Shown here in pieces: positions 1 to 9,010 of a DNA stretch of 14,710 nucleotides (within the stretch, counting starts at the first letter, position 1; the number at the start of each line of letters is the position of its first letter). Under the pieces are notes generated by a model. That model was not told the origin of the DNA. It did not search any database and saw only the letters and a program-made list of their open reading frames with translations. This DNA is from Phoronis ovalis (Eukaryota > Phoronida > Phoronidae), in assembly GCA_028565635.1 (NCBI GenBank), contig JAOXYB010030942.1, forward strand, positions 1 to 14,710, in the 5' to 3' direction. The translations under genes were made by a program, and so were the position numbers.

Positions 1-69
1 TTATATATTAATTGCGATAACTGTAGCGTTGTCGACTTTTAAATATTATCAAATTTTTTTACCAATATA

Positions 70-73
70 TCGA

Positions 74-113
<40 letters not shown>

Positions 114-117
114 TCGA
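70..117. repeat. 48-bp perfect AT palindrome
   Basis: Arms TCGACCAATA (70-79) and TATTGGTCGA (108-117) enclose an alternating AT core. The whole 48 bp equals its own reverse complement, so it can form a cruciform. Such sites are unstable in length and slow replication. Confidence 0.9.
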
Positions 118-892
118 CTTCACTTGATTCTGTTGATTGACTTGGCATTTTAAACAGTTGCGTGCATTGGCTTTCATTGGGCTTCTATAGCCAGATTCAT
201 GGCTTGCAAGAATAGCTAGATCTGAGAACCAAAAGGAATCCTAGTTCCTGTGTCTCAATTTGTATCATCTCGGAAGAAAAGTAGCCTGACATTGTATACA
301 ATAATAATAAGAATACAAAAACTTATCACGTTTTTTAGGCATAAATCATTCCTTTTTTAGTAACTTATGTTTAATATTAGGACCAACCTTCCCTTGGGTT
401 AACTAGTATTTCCTGCTGGAAATTGGGGTGATAAATAGTTAAAGTGTGACAGAAATGATAAAGAATATGGGATCACAAGATAGCCTGGGAGATAAAAACA
501 GTGTTTCCCGCAAATTTGTTTGACTAGACTTATAAAAACACATAAATTTCATTAAATAGGCCAATAGCATTCTGACAACAACATAAGATCTTCAGTTCAA
601 CAAAGACCAGATATATTTTACATAATCAAGAAAAATAGTTATAATACATTGATTTAATGATTTCAGTTCAATATATCGATATTGAATCATGTTCAGTGAG
701 CCTGATCATCTGATTGGAGTGATGGGTCCTGTAATCTGTATAGCCTATACGCTATAGGCTGCTCCTTTTCTATTGAGTATTCACAAACAACATTTCACAG
801 ATAATCGAAAATAAAGATATGTTGACTGCGAATAAAAAATACGAAGTTATACGTGAGTTTTTACACAACATACAGGTTTTACTCAAACTTTA

Positions 893-1000
893 CTTACCGG
901 ATTTTCCTGTCACCTCCGTCCGAGTTGATCCCGCTGTCAAATGTGATGTTGATATTAGGTCAAGTCATCTGCGCATGTCTGACAGTCACTTCCGTACACA
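893..1000. promoter_or_regulatory. Promoter-like patch, possibly bidirectional
   Basis: CTGCGCATGT (970-979) resembles an NRF1 half-site, and CACTTCCG (987-994) is an ETS-type core (CGGAAGTG on the minus strand). A strong minus-strand donor, CCG followed by GTAAGTA, lies at 899-891, so a first exon could run leftward out of the window. On the plus strand the methyltransferase remnant starts about 170 bp away. Motif evidence only. Confidence 0.3.
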
Positions 1001-1121
1001 TGTATTTTACACTTAGATAGATACCATTTATTTAACGTCAGGTTTACATATACAATGAGAAACACTAGCCGTGTGCTAATTTCACTGACTTGGTGAGCAG
1101 TTGTGCATAACTTAGTGTAAT

Positions 1122-1160
1122 CTAGGATATATAAAAATCTAAGAGTTTTATATATCCTAG
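1122..1160. repeat. Inverted repeat, 15-bp perfect stem
   Basis: The arm at 1122-1136 pairs perfectly with 1146-1160 around a 9-base loop. It ends five bases before the ATG of the methyltransferase remnant. The right arm with part of the loop (1142-1160) recurs exactly at 11829-11847, which points to a dispersed mobile repeat. Confidence 0.85.
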
Positions 1161-1165
1161 GTGTA

Positions 1166-2398
1166 ATGGATTTACCATTTAAAAATGAAATAAATAGCAA
1201 ACAGAGCTACTGTGCATGTACTGGGACGAGAGATACAAATGTGAAGATGCGTATGAGTGGTTATGCAGTTATTGAGTTATTCTGATGTCAGAGATATTTT
1301 GAAAAAACACATAGAAGCAGATGACAGAATTCTTGTGTTGGGCAAGTCTGACTAAATTAGTAAATTATTAAATATGTCGGCAAGACGAACATTAGTACTC
1401 CTGGCTACATGTTCCCTGGTACATGAATCTACTAGTACTATAGCTTGCCTGCGGTGGAGTCACAGTCATGGCTCACATAGTGACAGAGTGTTAAAAACTG
1501 GGAGGTCATGGATATTAATAACCTATAAGCTATGATGAAGGGACATTTGATGTTATTATTGAAAAGGGAACACTTGATGTCTTTTTAACTGTAGAGAAAG
1601 ATCTATGGCATGTTTCAGAAGACTTGGTCTCTGGTACAAAATATTTTGAAACAGGTACAATACAGGTATAAAATAGAGTATTGTATAGCATTTTGTGGTA
1701 TATTTTATATTGTAATCCTGAAGGAGGCAGCAAGATTGGAGGCAACTAGCAGGCATGACATGTTTATTTTCTCAAGAGGAAATATGAAATAATACACGTG
1801 AAATGTATTTTTATTATTCTTTTTATGCTTTACACAGAGAAACTAGCTACAATATATTTTGCACATATAATGACAGCTAAAAGGGTACTGCTGAAGTTTC
1901 CCACATCTACAAATGTAAAAATACCTGAAAACCACCGTTTTCTGACGTAGAATTTAGAATAATCAACTAGAAATAGTAAACTGCCTTACACAATCTGGTT
2001 CAAGCCAATTCTCAATCTTCCATCCTTTAAGTATTGCCAAGAACTATTGATTATTTCTAAATTAATGTAATAAAAATTGAACCTTGCAGCAATTAAAGTT
2101 TAACATTAATTTTATTTTTCAGGTGAGCACTATATTGAAGCCAGGAGGAAACTTTATGTATAAGAGAACTTGCTACTCTTGGTCACTTGAAACACAAACT
2201 ATTGAAACAAATATGTTTCACAATTACTGTTACTGTATGAGGAAAGGTGACTGCTTATCTGAAAAACAGGTGCAAGAAGAGCAAATATATATGGATAAGA
2301 GAGTCAAAAGATCGAAAGGGATACAAGAAAATTTATCAACATTACCACTGGAAGATTCTGATGGTTCATTCTTATATCAATATATAACCTATAACTGA
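1166..2398 (+). pseudogene. Degraded EEF1AKMT4/CSKMT-type lysine methyltransferase, intron retained
   Basis: Pieces of a seven-beta-strand SAM methyltransferase appear in family order but in shifting frames. MDLPFKNEINSK starts at 1166; YWDERY lies at 1219-1236 in another frame; a tandem 8-bp duplication (1267-1274 repeated at 1275-1282) breaks the frame at a TGA (1273-1275); DRILVLG (1323-1343) is motif I but lacks the following Cys-Gly and runs into TAA (1353-1355); WEVMDINNL (1499-1525) meets TAA with two extra bases (1526-1527); FDVIIEKGTLD (1546-1578) is the family signature; VQNILKQ ends at a donor at 1654. The second exon (2123-2398) after an acceptor reads VSTILKPGGNF, YSWSLET and MRKG, then a C-terminus with DSDGSFL. 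About 15 residues expected between PGG and YSWSL are missing. The retained intron argues for decay of a once normal gene or a segmental copy, not a retrocopy. Family members methylate eEF1A or citrate synthase. Which of the two this was cannot be told. Confidence 0.8.
2123..2398 (+). pseudogene. 3'-terminal exon of the methyltransferase pseudogene (still open)
   Basis: This is the best preserved part of the broken methyltransferase. The acceptor (tttatttttcag, AG at 2121-2122) is good, and the frame stays open for 91 codons to TGA at 2396-2398. It encodes VSTILKPGG, the last helix and strand of the SAM fold, then a basic tail. AATAAA signals follow within ten bases. Because it remains open and flanked by working-looking signals, decay may be recent, or the exon may still be transcribed. 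It lacks the SAM-binding half, so no activity is expected. Confidence 0.65.
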
Positions 2399-3112
2399 TA
2401 ATCAATAAATAAATGCAAAATAAAATATACTTAATTAATTAATTAGTAGTATTTTATTTATAATTATTTATAGGTATAATGTGGAAATAGTGAATTTTTT
2501 TTCAGTGAAAAACACTTTTATTCAAAGGCCTGCAAAGGAAGACAATTTTTATCTACCTTTTGTAACCTATTTTGACACACCCGGTTTCACCAGTGCAGTA
2601 AGAAAGGAGGCCTTTACGGTATATACCTGGGGGTATATAATAGTTTCGCTATATGGGAGATTTGATATTTCTTTCTTTTCCTTCAAAAATAGAGAGCAGG
2701 AATATTATAATATTGACAACATTTTTTGGAACCTTGGAAAAATTAAGTAAATTAATTGAACCTGGGACTAATATAACTAACTAAAAATATTGAAAAGCAT
2801 TACAACTTGTGTCATGCTTTCCACTAAATTATAACTAATAGTTTCTGCCCATCACACAAAGCATTATTTAATGAAATCATCAATCATTAGGTTATTAAAT
2901 CATGTTAAATAAAGATATACATTGATTAAATAGCTTGTGGTCTGTCAGCTGTTTGCCTGGCAAGCTAATGTAGTTTTCGCATTCGTCACCAGGGCAGCAA
3001 TAATGTATTAGCCAACCAGATGCTTGCTTACAAAGTTCTTTTGGATCCATGGAAAATTTGTCGAAGCAAACATCTTGCTGGTTCTGCTCATTTTTGAGCG
3101 AATTATTGCAGG
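2399..3112. other. Gap between methyltransferase remnant and TIGAR start
   Basis: This holds the relic polyadenylation signals, a (TTAA)n run at 2431-2444 and a hairpin at 2620-2639 (8-bp stem TATATACC/GGTATATA). The open frame at 2481-2750 resembles no known protein. The TIGAR promoter should lie in or near here, but no clear TATA or initiator stands out. Confidence 0.5.
2404..2413 (+). promoter_or_regulatory. Overlapping AATAAA polyadenylation signals
   Basis: Two overlapping AATAAA hexamers (2404-2409 and 2408-2413) begin six bases after the TGA of the methyltransferase remnant. The position fits a relic 3' end, though in AT-rich DNA such hexamers also arise by chance. Confidence 0.4.
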
Positions 3113-6100
3113 ATGTCGGTGTTTACCATATCATTAGTGAGGCAGTAAGTAGCAATTTATGTGCTGCACATGAAAAAAATGTAACTTTTCGACTTACTGT
3201 ATTTTTGTTGCCATTTAATCCGTCCAGACTTTTGTCTGATCTGAATGTCAGATACATTTTTGTGTCGAGTGACCTGCCTTGTCGCGGGCCTTGTGTGTCA
3301 GGGTTTTGGTATTTCGATTAATATTATCATGTATTCTTGGTCCGAAAATCTCTAATCTTCTAATTCATACTACCGATATTACACGATTTTGTTACTGAAT
3401 CTCAACTTGATGACTTTCCCCCAGTATGTCTATACACTAAGACTATCAAACAGGTATTGCCATTGGCCTTGGCGGCTTGGGGTTTGCAGTAATACACAAA
3501 GTTTAACAGAGCATAGACATTGCGTAATAACTTCATGACTTCAGTTTTTTTTTATTTTTCAGTGGTGAAACAGTAGCCAATAAGAAACAAATTCTCCAAG
3601 GTAATAAGACACAACTGATTAGAAGTTATTTTTTGCAACAACTAGCAAACTTTGCCATTCAGTTTCCATCATGCAATTTTCTTTAGCTAATCTTTTCTAT
3701 TTATTATGAAAACATGTGTTCATTTAAGTCTCGTAGAAGATTATTTCAATACAGTCTTGCTATTCTGATGTTTTTCATCCAAACAGTCACAGGTATAGCG
3801 TCATTATTACAATTACACTCAAATTAGTGAAAAGTAAGAAGTATAGCCATTTTTGTCACACCTGGCGGAAATTGATAGGTAGCTGTTTAGTAGGAATACA
3901 TTTGGAACTCGTAGCTTCCAAATTTCTTCACACCACTTCATATATAAGTTTTAACAGACATGAGTACCTAAGTGTTTGCAAATCACACTCAAGATATTGT
4001 CTTCAGATATATATAAACTGACATATTAATGACATGCAGTACCATAAAATATGTCCATGCTCCAAGCATGAACCAGAAATGAATTTTAAAATCTTGAAAT
4101 TTTCTAGGTCAGCAGGATGTACCATTATCAGATGTAGGACTACGACAAGCACAGCTAGTGGCCCAACGCTTACAGTATGAACGATTCACCCACATATTTA
4201 GCAGTGATTTAAATAGAGCATCAAAGGTCAGTGAACTAGACTAGTGTTCTATCAAATTTTTAGTAAACTACCATCATTTTCAATGAAGTCAACAGATTTT
4301 TATGCACACATCAGTATTTCTTGGACTTACTTCTTCCTTAGAAACACAGAAATCTGTAAGTAATTTGGCATGTATCCCAAAATGTAAAAAGCCTGTAAGC
4401 ACCAATTATAATTTAGCTAGTAGTGCTTTATGAATTAAGTTGACTCAGATTTCATCTATCTACAATGTTAGGTCTGCTCTGGTTCTAGTTGTGCAGCTGT
4501 AAAGACGACGTCTCAACAAAAGGAATATCATTTTGGTCTCCAGTCAGTTCATGTTTGTGTATGTATGAGTTCATGTATAATAGTATGTGCTCAAACGTAG
4601 AATATATTGTTACTGGTGACTTGTAATAAAAGGTTCCTCCTCCTTCCCTGAATAAATAATAGCAGAACAAATGTTGATATATTTCAGACAGCACAAACTA
4701 TTCAAGCTTGTAACCAAGTCGGAGGCTGTTCCAGTATAACATATGATGCAAGACTACGTGAACGGGTAGCTATACTGAATCTGTATGAAATTTAAATTTA
4801 AAACATTAATGTTTCACCAAGCAAATTTAATTATGAAAAAGTACATTTATGCAGATAGAAATCCACAGATCTATAGCCAAACTTGAAACTAAAATTTAAT
4901 TCAATTATAAGTCTTATACTGGCATAATGACTGAATCATACCAAATTACCTTTAAGGGATATTTCCGTTCACTCCCAGTTTCAATTTCGTACTAAATCAT
5001 CATCATCATCATCAAAAACTAAGATGTCTTTTCAGCTTTTGATTAAGAAACTATTATAGATTCTGGTATTTGTTTGTGCCTATAAAGATATGAGCAAGGA
5101 AAACATAATAACTTTTACTGTGTTAAAATATTGAAACATCTTACAAGCTACCTGTACCAGCTGTGTCAAAACTTGAAGCTTATACTGTCTGGTTTCATAG
5201 TAAAACTAAATTGTTCAATTTTTTTGGTATTTATGCCTGTATGTTAAGTTTGTGTAGTAAAATGCTCTGGATCTATTTGTCATTCTGTTTATCATTCTGT
5301 ATTACAACTTTCTTTTCTTATTTGCATGTTTCAGAAATTTGGAGAATTAGAAGGCAAGCATATAAAAGAACTTAAAGAAGCAGCAAAACGCTCTAACACT
5401 GCTGTCGGTGCATACAGTCCTCCTGGTGCTGAAAGTTTAGAACAGGTGAATTAAAACAGGTTTAAGAATAAAATGTGAAAACATAGAAATGAAGGAATTG
5501 TTGTATAAGGTAGCAATGTTGATCCTTGAAGTGAAGTAGCACATACAATTTTAATGTTAGCAAAGATACTGAAAAAATCTAGCTCAAATGGGATATGCAT
5601 GGGTCTGTTTTGACTACATCTACTCACACTGGGAGAAGGTCTCCCTTGTCTGATAGAGTTACCGAGAGACTTTGCTCATGTGCTGTGGGCTGCATATCTA
5701 AAATCAACTTTTGTCAGTTTTCCTATCCCTATTACATAACTTCACTTATGTTTTAGCTATTTAATGATATATTTAACAAAATTAAATTTATTTTATACTT
5801 CATTGAAAAGCATAATTACATTGCATTTTATTTTTATGTCTTATAGTTAAACCACAGAGCTGTTTCTTTCTTCAAAGAACTATGCCATATTGTGCATCAG
5901 CTAAGTTGCAGCAACTCATTAGGAAACTCGCCTAGTTCTAAAAGAAGACGGTGTGGAGATAGTGAACGGTTAAGTACCAGTCCTGATGAAATTTTTAGTG
6001 TAGATTTACATAAGACTGAACTAGACTCTCAGAATGCAGACACTATTAATAGTAACTGGGATGTTACCAAAGCAGACCATTCAAATTCTGGTTCTACTTC

Positions 6101-6635
6101 TGGATGTTCAAGTATTGACAGCACAGATACACTTTCAAGTTCCGAATCAAACACAAGTACAGTAGTTGACTCTGTTGAAGTAGAAAACTATACACCAGCA
6201 TCGATTTTCAAAAGAAATCTATTTGACACATCAGAACTGAGGGAAATTCCGGGAGCCCAAAATATTAACCGTGGATGTCCTAATGTTTCTTTATCACCGC
6301 TACTTGAACATCGGTTTTCTAGTATATCTAGTGTCAGTTCAGGAAGAAATAACAGTTTTGATGATGCGGATGCATTTCCTGTGTTACTTGCTGAAGTTTT
6401 AGTTGTTGGGCATGGTGGTTGGTTACGCCAAGTAGTCCGCCATTTTATAGACGATTTAGACTGTCGTGTACCAGGAGGAAAGGGATTTGCTCTACGCACA
6501 ACCCCAAACACAGGGATCTCAAAATTTGCTGTTAGTTTACAAGAGGATAGTGTTCAAGTGACGTGTATTCTTCTTCATGATAAAGATCATTTAAATGAAA
6601 TGAGCGCATCTGAAATGACTGAAGGGTTAATGTAA
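3113..6635 (+). CDS. TIGAR: TIGAR fructose-2,6-bisphosphatase, six coding exons
   Basis: Histidine phosphatase family enzyme. The known role of TIGAR is to remove the 2-phosphate of fructose-2,6-bisphosphate (and related phosphoesters) in the cytosol, slowing glycolysis and favouring the pentose phosphate pathway. Coding exons are 3113-3144, 3563-3600, 4108-4226, 4688-4765, 5335-5445 and 5847-6635, joining in phase to 388 aa. Exon 1 encodes only MSVFTISLVR plus two bases of the catalytic His codon; it ends at the donor gtaagt. Visible landmarks are the RHGE motif (R10-H11-G12-E13), SSDLNR (55-60), LRERKFGELEGK with the general acid E88, PPGAESLEQ ending exon 5, GHGG with the second catalytic H315, and TPNTG (345-349). 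All catalytic residues are present. The ATG at 3113 has A at -3 and places H11 exactly as in human TIGAR. Human TIGAR is 270 aa; the excess is a Ser/Asp-rich insert in exon 6 (about residues 142-305). The five introns (401-569 bp) hold no recognised genes; intron 4 has a short (ATC)6. A 5' untranslated exon cannot be placed. Confidence 0.94.
4996..5013 (+). repeat. (ATC)6 microsatellite in TIGAR intron 4
   Basis: Six perfect ATC units. Confidence 0.9.
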
Positions 6636-7278
6636 ATTAATTTTGCAACCATGTAGAATATTATTGTATTATTAGAATGTGTATTTATTATACTTTTTCA
6701 AATATATATTTATTGTATGCGTGTGTCTAAGGCTCATAAACTGCATAATTCAGCAATCTTGTGCATCATGTTTTTTCCTTCGTAGTAAATGAGGAATTTA
6801 ATCAAATAGAAAGTTTTAACTTATCTTTAGTTTTTAAGGGTTTGTATCAACATACATTCAATTTACTCCAGCTTCTGTATTTATATTTTTGGAGACCTGC
6901 ATCCAACTGTACATGAATGATGGTCTCAAATAACCCTATAACAGTAGTTGGTGTATTCTCTTCTTTATTGTTAAGTTGTCAGTTTATCTGTGCACAGGTA
7001 TTTATTTGCAGCAATATTACTAAAATTTTGATAGCCTGCATCATTTGAGAAAAGGTCAGTGACTATTTTCTAAATGCTTTGGACAGTAAAAGGGCACCCA
7101 ACCCATTGATACATATAATTAGTTGAAAGTTGCTGTTAGCAAGAACAAGGTAACTGGAAAGAATTGGTGTGCACATGTTTTTGACCATGGCTAACTGGTG
7201 ATTGTATATAAGTAGAACATAGAAACTGTAAGATATACTTGGCCAGTTTTTAAGGCTAGTGGTGTATGTGCCCATACT

Positions 7279-7284
7279 AATAAA
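7279..7284 (+). promoter_or_regulatory. Candidate TIGAR polyadenylation signal
   Basis: AATAAA lies about 640 bp after the TIGAR stop. Others occur at 7693-7698 and 7974-7979. Nothing in the sequence decides between them, so the length of the 3' untranslated region is open. Confidence 0.3.
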
Positions 7285-8450
7285 GATTACTATATTAAGC
7301 TATTTGTTTCTGATTTTAATCTGAGGCACTATAGACTTGGGTTATAGAAACATTGTGCATGTATTTGTAGTATATTTATATGTTGGGCTAAAACAATTTG
7401 ATACACTTTAATTGCATAGTGAAGCAACTGTTGGCATGATGAGGATTTCTTCATTCTTGTGTACATGCGTGATAGTTAACTTCATCTCACTGATCACATT
7501 CATTGCTGAGAAGCACAATAACAGCATACTGCCACCAACATGACATAATGAAACAGTTACTATACTGCAAAAAAAAGTTGGGGATCACCAGATATTTCTT
7601 TTTCCAGGTAAAGAGTAGTTCAGTAATTTTTTTTGTTTCACCTTCTTCATAGTGTAATGTATATTCTCTTTCACTGCATTGAGTATTGTTGCAATAAACA
7701 GACTTTCTTTGAAAACAACACACTACCATCAAGTAGTCCAACAAGTGGTGTAAACATAGATATCCTCCATTAAAAATTACATGATTCCTGTAAAAATAGA
7801 ACCAACAAGTGTTTGGACATATGTCATCTGCCATAAATAGTTGTTATTTGGGTATTGAAGTGAATGTAATTGTGCCATTTATGAGTTTATGAATCTGCTT
7901 CAAGTACACTTGTCAATTTTACTAACTAATAATGCAATCAAAAGACTGATCAGACTATTAGAAAATTACAGGAAATAAAATTTATGACAAAATTCTGCAC
8001 TTAGTTATCATCACAAGTAGAATCAAATGTTTATAGCTATCAGCTACTGTTATAAATGTTTCAAAGTAGATATCTGCTTCACTTTTGTACCAATTCTGTC
8101 TTGGCATAAAATCCATCCATGTCTGCTGAAGCTGAAGTATTTTGATCAATTTATCCCTTTGATAGTTAAGCCAAAACTGGCCAGTTTATTCTTCATCTAA
8201 AAAATAATTTTAGAAAACTTTTAAATTCAAGATTCTTGCACTTGCTTACTGAACAAATGCATCCTCTTTCTCTACAAACCCGTAAATGCATAAACTGCAC
8301 AAAAAACAATGTTATAAAATTTCTCACTGATGAACCAAATTAAATTTCACAAATCACTTCATTTTAGGCATGGTTGTGATATGATGCCTCGGGAGATACT
8401 TGCCAAAAAACTTGGGGGGGGGGTGCATGAGGCCCATTGTAAAAAAAACT

Positions 8451-8718
8451 TACCTCATGGTAATAACTGCATTGAATTTCCAAAAATATACCCATGATAA
8501 AAATTATTTTCAAAAAAACTAACTCCATGGTAAAGAAATCTTAAATATAAACCCAAATGTATATATTTTGGCAAAAACATCCTGGAAATTTGCACACCAA
8601 AATGTGGAACCATGCATTAAATAATCATTTATTATGGTTAAGTTATTTGCTGAAAGTGCACCTCATGGTAAAAATTGCTAAATAAACATGAAAAAGATAC
8701 CCCATGGCAAAAGTATCC
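8451..8718 (+). repeat. Degenerate CC(T)CATGGTAAAA-type repeat cluster
   Basis: Related motifs occur at about 8452 (ACCTCATGGTAATA), 8490 (ACCCATGATAAAAATT), 8523 (CTCCATGGTAAAGAAAT), 8660 (ACCTCATGGTAAAAATT) and 8699 (CCCCATGGCAAAAGTAT). Spacing is irregular (32 to about 137 bp), so it is a decayed minisatellite or a repeat with internal units. A G10 run (8414-8423) lies at its left edge. Confidence 0.5.
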
Positions 8719-9010
8719 TCTGGCCTGGAGCAAATGTAATGTTCTGTAGTTCGACAATACATAAATTATATATCATATGAAGAACATATGTATAATTCAT
8801 GCTTCTCATCAACATGACCTAAGAAACTTATCTAAAGCAACTGTTTTGATTGGCTAATTTAAGTCGAGGGAAGTGCCAATCTCACAGTAGGTATCGTAAA
8901 ACATGGTATGACCGTGAATGCTGTCAAACAAATCACCTTTCCATAAAACCTCTGTGGCATAGTGTAGAATAGAATAGCTTCAGCATAACATTTCTGCCTA
9001 CTCCACTGCT

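Larger units (their letters stand above)
1..1165. other. Intergenic stretch left of the methyltransferase remnant
   Basis: No coding region was recognised. Apart from the palindromes listed separately, a patch at about 895-1010 is richer in C and G than its surroundings and contains promoter-like motifs. Small inverted repeats occur at 667-686 (8-bp stem) and 742-760 (8-bp stem). The open frame at 819-1016 resembles no known protein. Confidence 0.6.
6636..9010. other. Convergent intergenic region between TIGAR and LTO1
   Basis: About 2.4 kb holding the 3' ends of both genes. AATAAA occurs on the plus strand at 7279, 7693 and 7974; on the minus strand it appears as TTTATT at 8628-8633 and 8185-8190. 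No further coding region was recognised: the minus-strand frame at 7834-7487 and the frame at 7275-7063 lack family likeness. A degenerate repeat fills 8451-8718. Confidence 0.6.

Noticed and set aside
2481-2750. 89-codon plus-strand open frame after the methyltransferase remnant
   Set aside because: No domain, no splice partner and AT-driven composition; not supported as a gene.
3049-3321. 90-codon plus-strand open frame starting MENLSKQ
   Set aside because: It overlaps TIGAR exon 1 in another frame and runs into the intron; the 3113-3144 frame gives the family N-terminus and joins in phase.
6188-6511. 107-codon minus-strand open frame
   Set aside because: Antisense shadow of TIGAR exon 6, with no family likeness.
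7487-7834. 115-codon minus-strand open frame in the convergent gap
   Set aside because: Cys/Tyr-rich composition from AT-rich DNA, no recognisable family and no flanking splice signals.
8414-8423. G10 run as a quadruplex element
   Set aside because: A single run cannot form an intramolecular four-run quadruplex; it is likely a mononucleotide slip.
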